Source of the DNA: Ochotona curzoniae
Lineage: Eukaryota > Chordata > Mammalia > Lagomorpha > Ochotonidae
Length of the DNA: 64,000 nt
Assembly (NCBI RefSeq): GCF_017591425.1
Contig: NW_024467101.1
Coordinates: 12,784,918 to 12,848,917 of the forward strand
Reading direction: 5' to 3'
The notes under the pieces are model-generated. The model saw nothing but the letters and a program-made list of their open reading frames with translations. It was not told the origin of the DNA and searched no databases. Below are positions 1 to 13,600 of this stretch, in pieces (position 1 is the stretch's first letter; every line of letters begins with the position of its first letter). Position numbers and translations under genes: made by a program.

Positions 1-3000
1 CTCCACTCTTCATCCAGGATGAGGCCTTTAGCTGGATGCCCCTACTTAAAAGTGACCTAGGCAAACTGCTCCCTTCACCTCTGGCGCCCAGCACTTGGGG
101 CATGAGGCCCAGTCACAGGGAACAGATGCCTCCCCGCCCCCCCCGAACCCACTCACTGTTGAATGTTCATGCCTCTCTCTCCCTCCCCTCCCCTACCTCT
201 TGGACTCTCCCATTGCTGGCACCTGGGTCTGCCTTACAGGTCATCCCATATTGAGCCACAGGCTCCGCCAAGATGACCCTTTGAGCCCCAGGGAGTTCTG
301 CAGGTGCTGAGCTCAGCATTCAGGAATGCCTTTGGAGGCAGTGGCTCATGTCTGCTGGCAGGGCCACTACGCCTTCCCTTGCAGATAAAGGAGCAGGGGA
401 GTCAGCCCTGCGGTGCCCACACGCAGGTGTGCCCAAGTCTCCCATATTGGGAAAATAGCACTAAGGGTCTCTTGGGAAGAGCAGAGAAGGGATGCCTGAG
501 CAGGTCGGAGACCTCACCATGCAGGTCTCCGAAGGTGCCCAGCAGCATTCAGGCCCTGATGGTCAGTGGTACAGTCTCTTACATACATGCTCAGATCCTG
601 GCCTCTGCATCACTCAGAATGCAGATCCGTCAGGAGACCTCCTTCCTGTGGCAGTGGGTGGGGATGGGATGGGGCAGGGGTGCCTGTCCCCAGTGCAATA
701 TCACTGTGAGTTCTCTCACCTCCCCTCAAGGACTGCCCCCACCCCCATGGCCTTGGAACTTGATTCCTGTTTCCCCTCCCTGCCCTGCTGCCTCGCTCCT
801 GGTTGCCAAGGGGCAGATCCGTGGAGAAGGGGGAGGGAACTAGGATTGCTGATGGGAAGAGGTTAGGAGTCGGGGGGACTGGTCAGTGTAGTGGGCAGGG
901 CCGGGGAAAGGTGAGGGAGGCAGGAGACCCCAAGAGGAGAGGATGGCAAGGTAGGGGAGGAGTATTTTTGGGGTGGGGGTGACTCGCACAAGGGGTCTCC
1001 CCCCCACCCTAACATATTGCTTGGGGAGTGAAGCCTGCTGATATGGCGGGCTGTTGTTTCTTGTAGGACCGACCAATTGGCCTCTTAACATCACTAAGGC
1101 CCTAGCCAGGCCATTGCTCTGCCTCCACCCAGTTGGTAAGGGGAAGGGAGAACACGTGAGCACCACATGGACCCCGCCCTCTGGCTATCTGTGCCCTTCC
1201 TGTGTGTCCAGTGCTAAGCAAGGACTCCAGGAATGGAGTGGGAGAAACAGGTCGTGTTCCTGCCCTCCAGGAACCTCCCTGAACCCCAAGACACCTGCCC
1301 TGAGGGAGTGCCTCTCAGCAGGCTAGGCTGTTGCCATTGCCTGGGAGAGGGAGCTGGAAAGTCAGGTCTGGAGACGGGTAGTGATGTGTTCAAGGAGGCA
1401 CAGCTGGGCAGGGCTGGTGCGGCCAACAGAATCCTTTTCCTCTGACAGAGCATCTGTTGTCGGACCTTGACCTGTTAAGCACGGGAGAGCATCGTTTGTC
1501 TTGGCCCAGATTTCATCTTCTCCTTCTAAGCACGGCCTCATCTTTCTCATAGGTACCTGCCCGGTCTGTCTTCCCAGCACCTGTGTGCACTTTCTGTGGC
1601 TTGCCCAATGGGAAGCTTTAAGCTTTGTGCGGGGGTGGGGGGCGCGGCAAGCTTTGAGCTGCCTTCCCCATACCTCTTGTGCTCTGTGTCTCCTGCCTTC
1701 CTCTCCCCTCGCTTTCTCCTTTTGGACACAGTGACTCCAGTTCTTATCACTATCACTCTTGTCATTGTGCTACTGTGGGATTCATGTACTCTGCTGTTGC
1801 TGAAGTTGCTCTCACAGTTTTAACAGACTCAACAAGGGAGAGAATCTTTCTCCACACACAACGAGGGCATTTTGCACAAAACCCCCGCCCCTTCTCCCAT
1901 GGGAGTTTGTTCTCCTTTTGAGACTTTGTGATGCCGTTGCTGGAGGTCGCTCTCAGGACCTTTGACCCTGTCGGCTGAGGTTTCAAAAACTCAGACTCAT
2001 CATTCTGGGGCTGTTCTCCCTCCACTCAGTTTTTTCTGACAAGTCGTCTTTATATTCATTGTCACTTTCCGTAAGAGGGTAAGTGTATAGTTCTATACTG
2101 ACTTAAAGAAAAACATATGGCAAATGTATGAAAAAATGCATGTTAAAAGTGATTAATCACATTTTTTCCCATTTCATAATATTAAAAATATCCAAGAAGA
2201 AGGATCAAGTCAGAACATCCCTCTGCACCAGTTCCCTCCCTAAATGCCTGCAGCAATCAGGGCCTGGCTGAAGCCAGGAGCCAGGGCTGTGGCTGTGCCA
2301 TTCCCTGACCCAGTCGGCCAAAGTCAGCTCCTAAGCTCCTGCCTGATTAGAGAGAGGGTCTATTTGGTCCAACAGAGAAACAGTGCTTGCTTGGGAGTTC
2401 CAGAAGCTAGCCCTGGTCCAGCCACTGAGGATCTCAAGCAATCTTAATTCCAGTCCCAGTTCCACCCCCACCCTGGTGAGCACGGCCAGGGGACTGGGCT
2501 GGCCACTGCGACTCCAGCTGCTCCTCAGCACCCAGCCACAGCCAGCACACAGCTCCTGCCATCCCTTATCTCCTTTTGAAAGGACCTCTGCTACTTGCCA
2601 TCTGGGACTGAAGAAATCTGCCTTCCCCTAGGAGTGCTGGCTTCTTGGATAAATCTGCTCCCCTGAATAAGCCCTTGTCCCTCCAATATTAGTTTTTGAG
2701 CAGCGAGCAGCCTGGACCTCATGTTGGCCAATAGTGGGAACTCCTTCCAATTGTCTCCCGTGGGTGGAGATAGCACCACAGCCTACAAGGTCTGTACCTG
2801 GAGTAGCTGGAATGGGGATGGGGTGGGACAGAGCCAGGAAACCAAGTCCAGGCGAGCATCTAGGCTGAGCTCCTGCTCTTAAGCAAGTATACAAAGCCTC
2901 CCAGGCTTGGGCGCCTTGTCAAATCCATAGAAACAGCGAGACTGCAGTTGGGGAAAGAAAGCCACTGAGGTTGGCTGGGTGTTGCACTTGGCCCTTCTAG

Positions 3001-5329
3001 CATTTGCCCTCTTGGTCCTGGTCTCACTCTTGCTGGGGTTTACATGATCTCCGCAAGGCAAGGGAGATAAGTGGTCATAAGTCAGAGACGCCATGGCTTC
3101 TGGTGTGTGTCCCAAGTCCTGGCCTGCTGCCCTGCCCCAAGCCCTGTTCTCCAGCCTGCTCTCCTCTGCCACCCTTCTCTTGACTGTCCCAGGACCTGTA
3201 ATCCCCTGCCAAGCCCAAGTACTCTGTCCAATTCAGCACCATTGCCAGTGGTCGTGAATCCTACCGGGATGGACCCAATTCGCTTGGGCTTCCCAGGACT
3301 TATGTCTGGACACAGGCACTGAACGGTGGGGGCTAAACCAGAACAGAACAGACCCACAGATGGGAGGGTGAATGTGAAGCCCCGGGCTTCAGAGCCAGCA
3401 GTCGGGCACTACCAGGACTTCTTAGGAGGCCTGAGCAAGGCACCTGCTCCGGTCCAGAGACCTGCACCCTGGGGCTGCCCTTTCCCCCTCCACCAACGGG
3501 GAAAAGGCAGGTATGGGCTTCAGTCAGTGGTTGGCGACTGGCCACCAAAGCCACGGATCTCCCCCATGCCAAATATCCCTGTCGGGGCAGCTGCTTGGTG
3601 CAGGCTGCTATCTCGTCCCACGCACTGGCTGCTGATCCTCATTTCCTAAGAAAGGACAGGATATACCAGTGTAGCACAGGGTGGGGTGGGTAAGATGAGG
3701 GACTAATGGAGCTGGTCTGCCTCCCTGGGGGGAAGACCCATCAAGCAGTTGTCGGAATATGTGGACTACAACTTGCTACTGGTCCTCCCTATAGTGACTT
3801 GTTTTCAAAGAACATTTTGAACCAAAGATTTGGTTTTTAAAATAGAAAGTGGGACTCCAGTGTAGGGGAACACTAGGCTTGTGTCAAAGGGATAGCTAGC
3901 AGGCAGTGAGGACTTTAGGAAGCCCCTAAGACAAACTCCCCTTCTTCCAACCTCCCTTTCTTCCAGCCACTTCCTGGGTCTGGCTGGGGCAATGCCTGCA
4001 GCCTGGTTCTAAGCCTCCCCACGTTCCCTGCCTCTCCACCCCCAACAAGGCACCCTATTTCTTATAACCCACAAGTCGGCCAACTGGGGCTAATCAGCCA
4101 GAACTAGCCAGTACTGGTCAGACCAATAGAGTTGCCCAAGGGACCTCCAAAGACATCAGACTTTCTTGTGGTCTAATTTCTGTGGTAAGTGACCCCACAC
4201 CCACCCCACCACCAGCTCCTGTCCCTCCATTAGGGGCGGTAGGACCCCCAGCAAGCTAAAGAAGATTGGGTCTGATGCAGTCTGAGCTGGGTTCCTCCAT
4301 ATCCCAGGAAGGAGCAGGGCCGTGAAGCTCAACCGTCAGTGATGAGAAGAGCAACCCCACAAAGAGTGGCACAGGGACACCCCAACAGAGTCCCAGCCTG
4401 CAAGCGGGGTGCCCAGCACAAGGCCCTCCTCCATTCCATCCTGAAGCTAGAGTCTCAAACTTGACTACTGGCTCCCTCCAAAATGTGGGTCTCATGCCAG
4501 GACTAGGAAGGTGTGTCAGGGACCAGCCACTAGCATTGGCCATGCGGGCTGAGCAGCATTCTGGGGAGTCACATGAGGTGGAGTGGGGTTGGGTGTCATC
4601 CCTTGCTATTCTGATTTGGCACCATTGACAAGGACTGGACTTCCACTAACACCAGAGGAAGGAGCTGAGACAGATGCCTACCCTATCCTGGGTGGCTTTG
4701 GCTGAAGACCTTGAGGATGTTCTCTTTGCCCACCCCCAGGGGTAAGGGGAAAGCAGATCACACTCCCACTATTTCCTGCCCCACCCCGCCCCAAGGGCGT
4801 GAAAGAGCAAGTTGCATTTTCTCTGATCAGCTCTGGGACAGCAACAGATCCCATGGCCCCTTGGGCGAAGGCTAGCCTGCCATAGGGCCACACTCTTTGA
4901 CACCTGGCAATGATAGTAATCTTGATTGGCTTTGTGCTTGCCTGCTGGTACAGACTCTGCAGACTCGTGTACCCAAGGCATACTTGACAATTCACTCAGG
5001 TAAATGTTTCAAGGCTAATGGAAGAGAAGATCAAATAATCAACCAAGCCAGGTGGCCGCACAACTTCCAAGGGTCAGGATTTTGACCCTCTCCCCAACCC
5101 CCTCAACCATACCACAGGGCTACTGGACAGCACAAGGTAGCAATCCCTGAACCAGCATGGGTCTTGTCCTTCCTTGGGCCCTTTGGCAGCCATCTTGCTC
5201 TCTCTGACTGTTTTTTTTAGGGGGGAGTTGGTTAGGGAGGGGGATGGGAGCATCTGCTGCACTGCCTAATCTCACCAGTGTCCAAACTATGACTGTAAGA
5301 ATTATTAGATAGCACGGAGAATGAGTAGC
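1..5329. other. Intergenic, no gene recognised
   Basis: GC-rich mixed sequence with only chance open frames on both strands (the longest is about 180 codons, without family motifs). No splice-bounded exon, tRNA or clear mobile element is recognised. Confidence 0.5.
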
Positions 5330-6080
5330 CGGGCCTTCAGCCAGGTGATGGCCAGGTTTATTAGAGATTAGCTGATGCCACAAAGACTGATGCCACTCCT
5401 CTTAACGTCCAAATTCAGGTTGAAGAAGTTATAGAAGACGGACCTGTGCCCTCTTCCCCAGGACAAATGATATGAAAAGGGGACTCTTGTCATCTAGTTT
5501 AATGAGTCTTGGGCTGGGTTTTGCCTCCAACCTTACCATCACATGGTCTCTCTTTTGAGAACAGAACCTTTTACATTCAACAAGAGTTGAGCTCCTGGAG
5601 GCTGATCTATCAGAACCAGCTAGCCCAATAGAGCCACATGAACCTTCCAAAACTAATGTCATGTTAAATGGCACACCCACCAGCTCTGTGCAAATTACCA
5701 GAAACAACAACGGAAGAGACTCAGAAAAGACAAAAAAATCCACTCCCTGACGCCACCCTCTTCTCGGTTACATCAGAAATATTCCTTCCACATATTAGCA
5801 TCACCCTCCCCTAGTTCCTGGTGCTCTGGGATTCTCCAGCCCTCAGCAGGCTGAGAGGCCAATTGGTTTAGGTTCCTGCCTCTCTGTTCTCTGGTTCCTG
5901 AAGAGTTTGCCCAACTGATGCTCGGTTGGGGTTTTTATTACTGGCTTCCCAATACCGATACCGACACCGCAGGAACAAAGGGCTCGATAGTGGGGATCCC
6001 CTGCCCAAAATGAGGGTCCCCAAAGGGATAGACACTGCCACCAAAAATCCCTATGGATGCTGGGGTTAGTGTCGCATTCA
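5330..6080 (-). mobile_element. Unresolved LTR-like sequence
   Basis: GGCCAGGTTTATTAGAGATT (antisense AATAAA) and a later GTTTTTATTACTGGCTTCCC resemble antisense LTR ends. No duplication or coding remnant supports it. Confidence 0.25.
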
Positions 6081-6169
6081 CCTCCACTCCCCTTTCCTGA
6101 GCTTGTAGCTGATCATGAAAATGAGAGAAATTTTCTAGCTTAGCTTAACTATGTCTCACTCATTCACTT

Positions 6170-6430
6170 GCTTTTAATTAGCAATGTGATTGCAAGGCGG
6201 GGAGACATAAGTCCCATTCACCAGTTGATTCCACCAAATGCCTACAAGACTGAAGCCAGGAGCCAGGAACAACAATCCGCATGGGAGGGGGGAAGGGGAC
6301 AGACATGTTTTGGGGTTATCACCAAAGGGTCGGCTTTAGCAAAAACCTGGAGTCAGAAGTGAGAGGCAGGCATTGAGCCAGGTACTCTGATATGGGATAC
6401 GGGTGCCTCAACCAGCAGCTGAACCACACA
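6170..6430 (-). mobile_element. Degraded antisense SINE
   Basis: CACCAGTTGATTCCACCAAA, AAGCCAGGAGCCAGGAAC and TACTCTGATATGGGATACGG match the antisense SINE in order, with gaps. Confidence 0.55.
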
Positions 6431-6944
6431 GGATGCGTGGTCTTCATTCTACTACATTCAGTCAAATTTTGTCATGCGATACTTCCACAGCAAAACGCGT
6501 AAGTGTGGCGCTACTTAAATATTTGGAACAACCCAGCATTCTGAGGACCACAGAAGCTCAAGCCTCTGGGTGTCTAATTGAAGATATGGGAGTGGAAGAA
6601 TTTCTAAACATCTGGAAATCTACGGCTTCTATCTGCCCTGGTTACCCGGCTCTTGCATAGAATGGGCTCCCCGTGCTTGTTTCCTTCCTTTTCTTATTGT
6701 CACCTTATAAAATAGGAATGAAATCGCCAATACACACTGACTGCTAAAGGCCAGTCCTGCTGACATTAAAGAGAAAAAAACCTATTTGGGACATCCTACT
6801 CAGTGCTTAATTAACCATAGCTCTTAATCTAGTCACATGTCAGCACTTGCTTTTAACAATGATACTCTTCACATATCAATTGTATATATTTACTGTCTTT
6901 ATGTATTTAATGTCTTTAATGTCTTTTTTTGTTGTTGTTGTTCT

Positions 6945-7030
6945 TTCTCCAAATACCTGCCAACAACCAGGGTTTGGCTAGACTGAATGATACCAGGAGC
7001 CTGGATCTCAATCCAGTTCTGCCATGTGAG
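6945..7030 (-). mobile_element. SINE fragment
   Basis: CAAATACCTGCCAACAACCA and CAGGAGCCTGGATCTCAATC are antisense SINE body sequence. Confidence 0.5.
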
Positions 7031-7560
7031 TTAAGCTTGGTCCAGGTTCTTCTCTCCAGTGCAAGAAGGAATTCAAGGAAGAGATATAAGGATAAACATG
7101 TGGGAAGAAGCAAAGTTCATTTAAAGCTTCTGAGAAGTGCAGGCAAACACAAGGAAAAGGAGGGAATGAAACCACCACCACTCCCCCAGAAAAAAAGACA
7201 TCCAGGGGCCTCTTTTTGCCAAGGGCCTTTTGGGTATTTGGAATGTCATTCGTGGGCCATACAAAACTGTCAACTTAACAATTAGCCTGCTATAGATTTT
7301 ATTAAATTCTGAGACATGCCTGAGGTTGCCTTGGCAGGACCAGACCAAATAATTCTTCTCCTTACCTGGATGGGATGTTTTCCCATCAGGAAGCATCCTA
7401 GGAAGTGGGGAAGGGGGAAACAGTATCAGGTGAGGCTGAATTGAATTTTCGAAACAGGGAGGATATAAGGCAGGTGCTTAAGTGCTGTCCACTTCCATGT
7501 TCCCCCAAACACTCCCCTTTTTTATTTAAATCTCACAAGTGACAAGAGTACTCCCCATGG
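7030..7560 (-). mobile_element. Possible antisense LTR fragment
   Basis: CAAAGTTCATTTAAAGC, GGGGCCTCTTTTTGCCAAGG and GTTTTCCCATCAGGAAGCAT have the layout of an antisense endogenous-retrovirus LTR. No gene or open frame of retroviral type is present. Family not identified. Confidence 0.35.
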
Positions 7561-8019
7561 TGAATTTCATTATAATGACACAATGATCTAAGGGTCTTGG
7601 CAGAGACACAGCCTGTAGCCATATTGGATATTTCTAGCTGATGCTGGTTCTCAATTTTTGACATTGCAGAACAGTGTGGTTTTGCTACACAAAAGGGGGC
7701 ATGGAAGCTTGGGGGTGCAGAGGAGGTAGGTTTAGGCAGCCCAAAGAAAGGGAGGTTTGGGTGCTGCAGAGAAAAGGGTTTGGGTAGTCAACGCATGAAA
7801 AAGGAGTCCAGATGGTATAGACCAGGCTGTCACATGGGACAGAGTCAGGCACGGCTGTAGCACCAGCTAGCCGGAACACCTACATGAGCCGGCTGCAGCA
7901 GCCTCACGAAGATGTAGCTCGTGTTGTCACACCGTAGTCCATCCTGGGCTACAAGCAGGGTGATGTCATCACCAAACCTCAGGTCCTCTCTGCTTGCTGC
8001 TGACCTACCCACACCAGAT

Positions 8020-8175
8020 AGATGGCAGGGACACAAATACTTGAGTCATTTGCTACTGCTTCCCAGGATGGTGCATTAGCAGAGAGCTGAAACTAGGAGT
8101 GGAGGTGGAACTCAAAACCCAGGTACACCAATACAGGACAGGAGTGTCCCAAGCACTATGCCAAATGCCCACTGC
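8020..8175 (-). mobile_element. SINE fragment
   Basis: TTTGCTACTGCTTCCCAGGA, GTGCATTAGCAGAGAGCTGA and GGAGTGTCCCAAGCACTATG follow the antisense SINE. Confidence 0.55.
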
Positions 8176-8535
8176 TGGTTCTTATCTGCATGCTTGCTGC
8201 TGCTCCTCCTGGTGTGGGTGATGCTTGCCTGAGACACAATGATGTTTTAAATGCAAATCCTGACTCCCTCAAACGCCTTTTGCGCCTCTAGGGCACAGCC
8301 TCTCTTCCCCCAACAGAAACTTCTAGTCCATCCTGTCTTCTACTCTTGAAGTCAAGAACATCTTCCTGTATATGATCTTATGTGATCTAGAAGTCGGAAA
8401 TGTGATCTCAACCTCATTTTTGTCCTTTCCCTGCTCACCCAATCTCAAGTCCTGGGCCTAGGAATGAAGTTTAAATTTCCTTCCATTTGAAAGGCCCATT
8501 TTCAACTAGGTCTCAAGACCCACGATGAACATTTA

Positions 8536-9178
8536 TGTTAAAGAAAAGGTATGAACGGACATTGGAGCTAACTGCACACACTAAAATCATATCCCCTATA
8601 GAAGTTGAAATCAAAATGGAGTAAATGTGGCTCATTGCTAACTGCAATACTTTTCACTTTCATAACTTCTACTTTGCTTGCTTGGCTAAGAAACTGCGTG
8701 AGCTCACAAGTGCCAGTGGCCCTCACATCCCATGAATCAAGGCCCAAGTATAATTAACCCAAAGATGACTCCAAGGCCAGAGCCTGGTTATCTCACAGGT
8801 GGCTTCAAGGCCTCTGGAGTCTAGTTACCTTAGTTGCTGAACCAGAGAAGAGCCAGGCAGGGGCTTCCCAGCTGAGATAGGCAGGGAATATGTGGTCTTT
8901 CCTCTCTCACCTTACAAGCTATTATAAATTGCCCCTTTGGAGCTGTTGTAAACTGCCCCTATAAAAACCCTGTAATTATGCTGTTTGGGGACCACACTCT
9001 GGTAAGGGGTGTAGGTCCTGGCCAGCCAGCCAGCCAGCCAGCTGATAAGTCCATTGCTATGCCTCTCATTGTAATGAAACTTTGTTGTGACCGTTGCTGG
9101 TGATTGTAACATTCTGTTTCAGTAGTCAAGTGAATACAACACCCCACTTTGTCTCTTGGAATCAACCAGGCCACAACA
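8536..9178 (+). mobile_element. Possible solo LTR
   Basis: A TATAAAAA box (8960-8967) lies mid-segment, followed by a CT-containing promoter-proximal stretch, with candidate TGTTA start and CAACA end. No target-site duplication is visible at these ends. (CCAG)n lies at 9021-9042. The call rests on overall LTR-like layout only. Confidence 0.35.
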
Positions 9179-9179
9179 G

Positions 9180-10091
9180 TCAGTCAAGGGCTCAGGGATT
9201 CCTGCTCTGTTCAGATCCTTGCTCCATCCCCAGCCCTGCTCAGACCTCTTCTCCTGACCTCAAGACCTGCTCATGTGCCTTCCCTCCCACCTCCTTTCAT
9301 GGGTTGGTACAAACTCTTGACAGGTCCCATCTGCATGTGTGGCAGTAAATCCACCTGCCATAGCATCCTCCATTTGTATCACTTGCAATCCCAGGGATTA
9401 TAGGGGCTATATACACAAGTTATAGTACCTCTATTCTCACATTTATTCTAGTGAGCTAGGCAACTGAATGGGGTTGCTGTGAGGACTCAGTATCTTCCAA
9501 GTAACCAAAGACAACTCAGGCACATGACAGTCACCAGATTCACAAAAATGCTTCCCCTCCTCCTCTACAGAGCCCAGCACAACCCTAGGTGAGTGACAGT
9601 TTCCCTGCAGGTGAATTGGATCAATTATCTACTGATTGGAGAAAGTGACATTGCACTCAAGATCAGTCTACCTAGGGTCCCGTTTTGGAAGACAATATTA
9701 TCTGGAGTATAAGGAGCCAGGAAATAGGTAGTAATTAGAAAATGAGGGGCAGGGAATAGCTAGTAGGGATCCATGACATGCACAGGAAGGTAGGGAGACA
9801 GTGACATCTACTGAAATGAAATGTCTACTTCCTCACAAAGCATTCAAGGACTGCAAAGGGCCCCTAGAGGTCCCAGACCCATTGCAGAGACCAAAGGATC
9901 CAGCTGCTGGAAGAGGAATGTAAAGACGAGGACAGAATGCAAGTCAGGCTTTCTTCTACCGGGAGAGACTGGGCCCCCGAATTCTCAGCTCAATTTTGAT
10001 ATTTCCTTCTCCTTTCACCCACACACTGCATCCATGATTCACACACCACCCAGCAGCCTGTTGGGTTTTCACCTCCCCAATCCTCTTCAGC
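9180..10091. other. Intergenic, no gene recognised
   Basis: Unique-looking sequence between two LTR-like segments; no exon or repeat family assigned. Confidence 0.5.
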
Positions 10092-10573
10092 TGTCACTGT
10101 GGAGAGCGGAGCCGCTGCCTCAAAGATGGCGCTTGTTTACCATTGCTTCGTGGCATAAAGGTGGTAAACAGGTTTTGGGAAGTTACTAAGGATTGGGCCG
10201 AGCACGCAGGGAAGCTACGTGACCTAAGTCATGATTGGTGTGCTTGCCACATGATGTGAGGAGCTGTGTATGGATTGGTTTGTAAATGTAAAAAAGGTCT
10301 GGGTAAAAAATGGTTAAGAGGAGATTCTCCCAGGCGCGCTTCAAGGCTAGAGCTAAAGCTAGAGCTAAGGCTATCACTTCAAGGCTATGTTGTAGCTGCT
10401 ATCGCTAGTGCTAGGCTGTAGCTGCTTTCACTTTGCTGTAATAAATCTTACAACTGTTGTAACTGTTTTTTCTTTGCTGCTACACTTGAAGTCTTAAGAA
10501 ATAAACTTTTCAAAAAGTCTTTACCGTATCGGGGTCTTGCTCGCGGGACGAGGGACCCCGATAGTCTCTTCAA
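10092..10573 (+). mobile_element. Putative solo LTR with a strong stem-loop near its 3' end
   Basis: Two AATAAA signals (10440-10445, 10500-10505), inverted CCAAT boxes (GATTGG), short internal direct repeats (CTTCAAGGCTA, GCTAGAGCTAA, TGTAGCTGCT) and a perfect 10-bp inverted repeat at 10527-10536/10554-10563. CTCTTCA occurs at both flanks (10083-10089, 10567-10573), but the TG...CA ends are not clean, so the boundaries are uncertain. No retroviral genes flank it. Confidence 0.5.
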
Positions 10574-10619
10574 CGCTTCATTGTGTGACTTCCCCAACTA
10601 CCCCCTCTTTCCCACTTCT

Positions 10620-13600
10620 CACGTCACTCGTTCTTTTCTAAAAGAATTGGGTCTCATCCAGGCTGTAGGATTTGTATTACTAAACACCTCTCCCACATTT
10701 CTGCTCCCAAGACTGCACCACTGAGTCTTGTTGAGCAGCCTTGAAGAGTCCAGGCTGACAGCTAGACAGGGGATCGAAAGAGTTGGAACCCACCCTGCTA
10801 GACAGGAACAACTAATCCCCAATCCCTCTCACCCCCCAGTGAAGTCTGGGCATGCCACTTGCGACATTTTTTCCTGCAAATAGGGTGGCTTTGAATACGC
10901 ATCATCATGCTCTCCTCTCCAGCCATTAGGAATTTCTCGTGATAAATTACACTCAGAGCCTTGCAGAGATGGGAAACAAGGAGACAGACGTCATGAGTAG
11001 ATGGAGAATACAGCATATCAGTGCACAATCTTCGCCCATGGCTTTCCTCCCTCTCTTCCTGGCACATGTGGGAAATCAAAACCTAAAGTGGCATTGGAGA
11101 GCCTGCTCTTGCATGTGACTGACTGACAAGGGACAGACAAATCGATGACAAGCACTAGGCAGGTCTGGAAGGAAACCCTGAGAATGTATCCTAGGGATCA
11201 GAGTCCCCGCTGCATGTAATACAGGATCTCAGGACTTCTAGGCCTAGCCCTCCCATGGTGGTCTCATTTAGAGGATAGCATAGTAGCTTCCTATAGCCCC
11301 CATGCCCATGGCTCCAGGGCTGATATTCTCTGAGCACCTTTTATGCACAGTGCCCTCCCAAGATTTGTTGCTGTCTTACTCCACAGGTCCCAACCTTGCG
11401 CTTCCAACCCTACTAAGTTCCACAGGAAGTATCTTCAAATTGGAGGTTTGCTGCTGGCATCATTTACTCATGGGGTATGGTGAGACTTTGTGACTTTGAC
11501 CTTTTCAGGCTTCCTGGAAACAGGAAGGGGAGAAAGGAGCCATGGAACTCCTTGCCATTCATGCTGGTTTTCCTGCCTGTCCCTGGCTTTGCTCCCTGGG
11601 TGGAGGCAGGGGACAGCATAGGCATCAATTAAAGGATATTCCAGGATTCTAGACCAGCCGGGCTTTTTGCCCAAGCCCTGATAACTACCCCAAGCATTAC
11701 TGAGTCACGTAAGGGGACCTGGAGTCAATGCTTTAGGTCACTATCTTTCATGTCACGTTTCTATCAACTTTTCACATATATTCAAAAGTGGAAGAAAAAT
11801 CAACGCATTGTGTGTTTGTGTGTTTGAGAGGTAAGATTACAAGTATCTTGAATTCATTCTGGTTTTCCTAACTATAAATAAACAAATATTAATTGGTTTT
11901 GCTTCATTGTGTTCACAATATTGGAACAGTTTTTTCCTTCTTGCCCTGGTTATTCTCTCCCTACTCCCAGCAGGATGTTCCCCTGGGCAGTTGTGTTCAA
12001 CTGGAGATGAGAAAGAGATCTGACTTTATAAGTGTCTGTATGTGCTAACGCACGTTACAGGTGTGCGACCGGACAGCAGCAGGTGAGCTGAATGTTGATT
12101 GACAAGCATGACACTTTCTGCCAAGCTCAAGGCCAGGCAGGGTTCTCTGAACCAACCAAGTAATTAGGGTGGAAATAGAATCAATCTGCACAGCTGCCCC
12201 AAAAAGTGACCCAGCACAAACCCACGTGGCCTGCTTTGGTGGGATAGGGAAAATCAAGGCAACAGATCCCACAACAGGGGATAGGGAAGGATTAGCAGCG
12301 CCAACACTTCTGGGAATACACAGCAAAACCTCCATGAATCCCAGGCCCTACATTGAGAGATTTTTGAGGAGAGAAGCAGGCTTCAAAGGCGGGAAATCTG
12401 TAGGGTTGATCGACTCAGGATCCCCGATTTTGAGTGGCTTTCTGGGGACGTAGGGAGCAAGAGTGCAGCCAGCAGATGCATGGGAGTAGACATTTGGTGA
12501 CTAACTAGAAGCAATATCTGAGTAGTCTTCAGGGAGGGTCCTCGGATAGGGTCCCAGGTAGTGGCTATGGGTCAGGTCCCCCTGAGAGGGGACTGTTCCC
12601 CCTAGGGTCTAGGGAGAAATGAGGGCTTGAGGAGATTGACTTTGGGATTAAAGGATGTGGACAGGAAAGTGTATGCTCAAAGCTGGTACAAGTACTTCCC
12701 CCTCTCGGTCAGACTTTGGTTCAGCTACTCAATCCATCGTTCCAATCAGCAGCCAGCAGATGGCAGGTATCCTGCAGCTTCCTGCCTGCCCAGCCCTCCA
12801 CCACCACTACAGACCCAGGGTCCCCTTCTACTTCTTTCCCTCACTCAGCTCTGTTGATTCAGGCTGGATCAGTTACAGACCCAGCTAATTCACTATAAGG
12901 ATGCCATATGAGGGGCGGATATGGTCTAGGCTGGAGACATTTGGAAATAAATCCACAGCAGCAGACCCCTGGGCTATCGGGGGCCATCTGTCCCCGGGGC
13001 ACTCAACTAAAACAGCTGCAATTGTGAAGAAGCTGATAAGGACCAGGGCTTAGGCTGAAATTGACTCTTTCAGAGAAATGGCACAGCTTAGGGTCAGGGA
13101 CAGAAACGCAGAGCAGGGAATAAGGGATATGCCTTGCTCTTGGCTCTGCCACCTCCCCTAGGACTTTGCAGGCAAGAAGATTTGGGAAATGGAGTGAGGG
13201 CAACTCTTGGCAGGAGAGCCACGCACGGCTTAGAAGCTTTGGATGTTCAGGGATCTCTGTTCCTAAGCCATTAACTATCAGGGCCTGTGTCTGGTCCCTC
13301 AACTCTCAGGGTATGACTCTGGGCTAATCACTTCACTGTGTCCTAGACTGCCCAGACAGTTGCCGTTGGGCTCCCAGGGGTTGAGACCAGAGACCCTGTG
13401 AGCATGTGAAGGTGGCAAATTCACCTCCCATTCTCCCTGAGTGGGGCCTTCTTGTGCCCCTCCACATGCAACGCCCACCTGTCTGGCTGCTGCCCCAGAC
13501 ACCGAGCATCCGTGTAAGGCTTGGGGAGCAACAAGCCTCTCTTCAACAGGCTTCTGGCAGTTTTTGTTCATCCTCCTAGCCTCACACAGACGGGCAGGCC

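Noticed and set aside
304..843. 179-codon open frame near the left edge
   Set aside because: Low-complexity proline/serine composition with no motif or splice context, and a competing overlapping frame of similar length.
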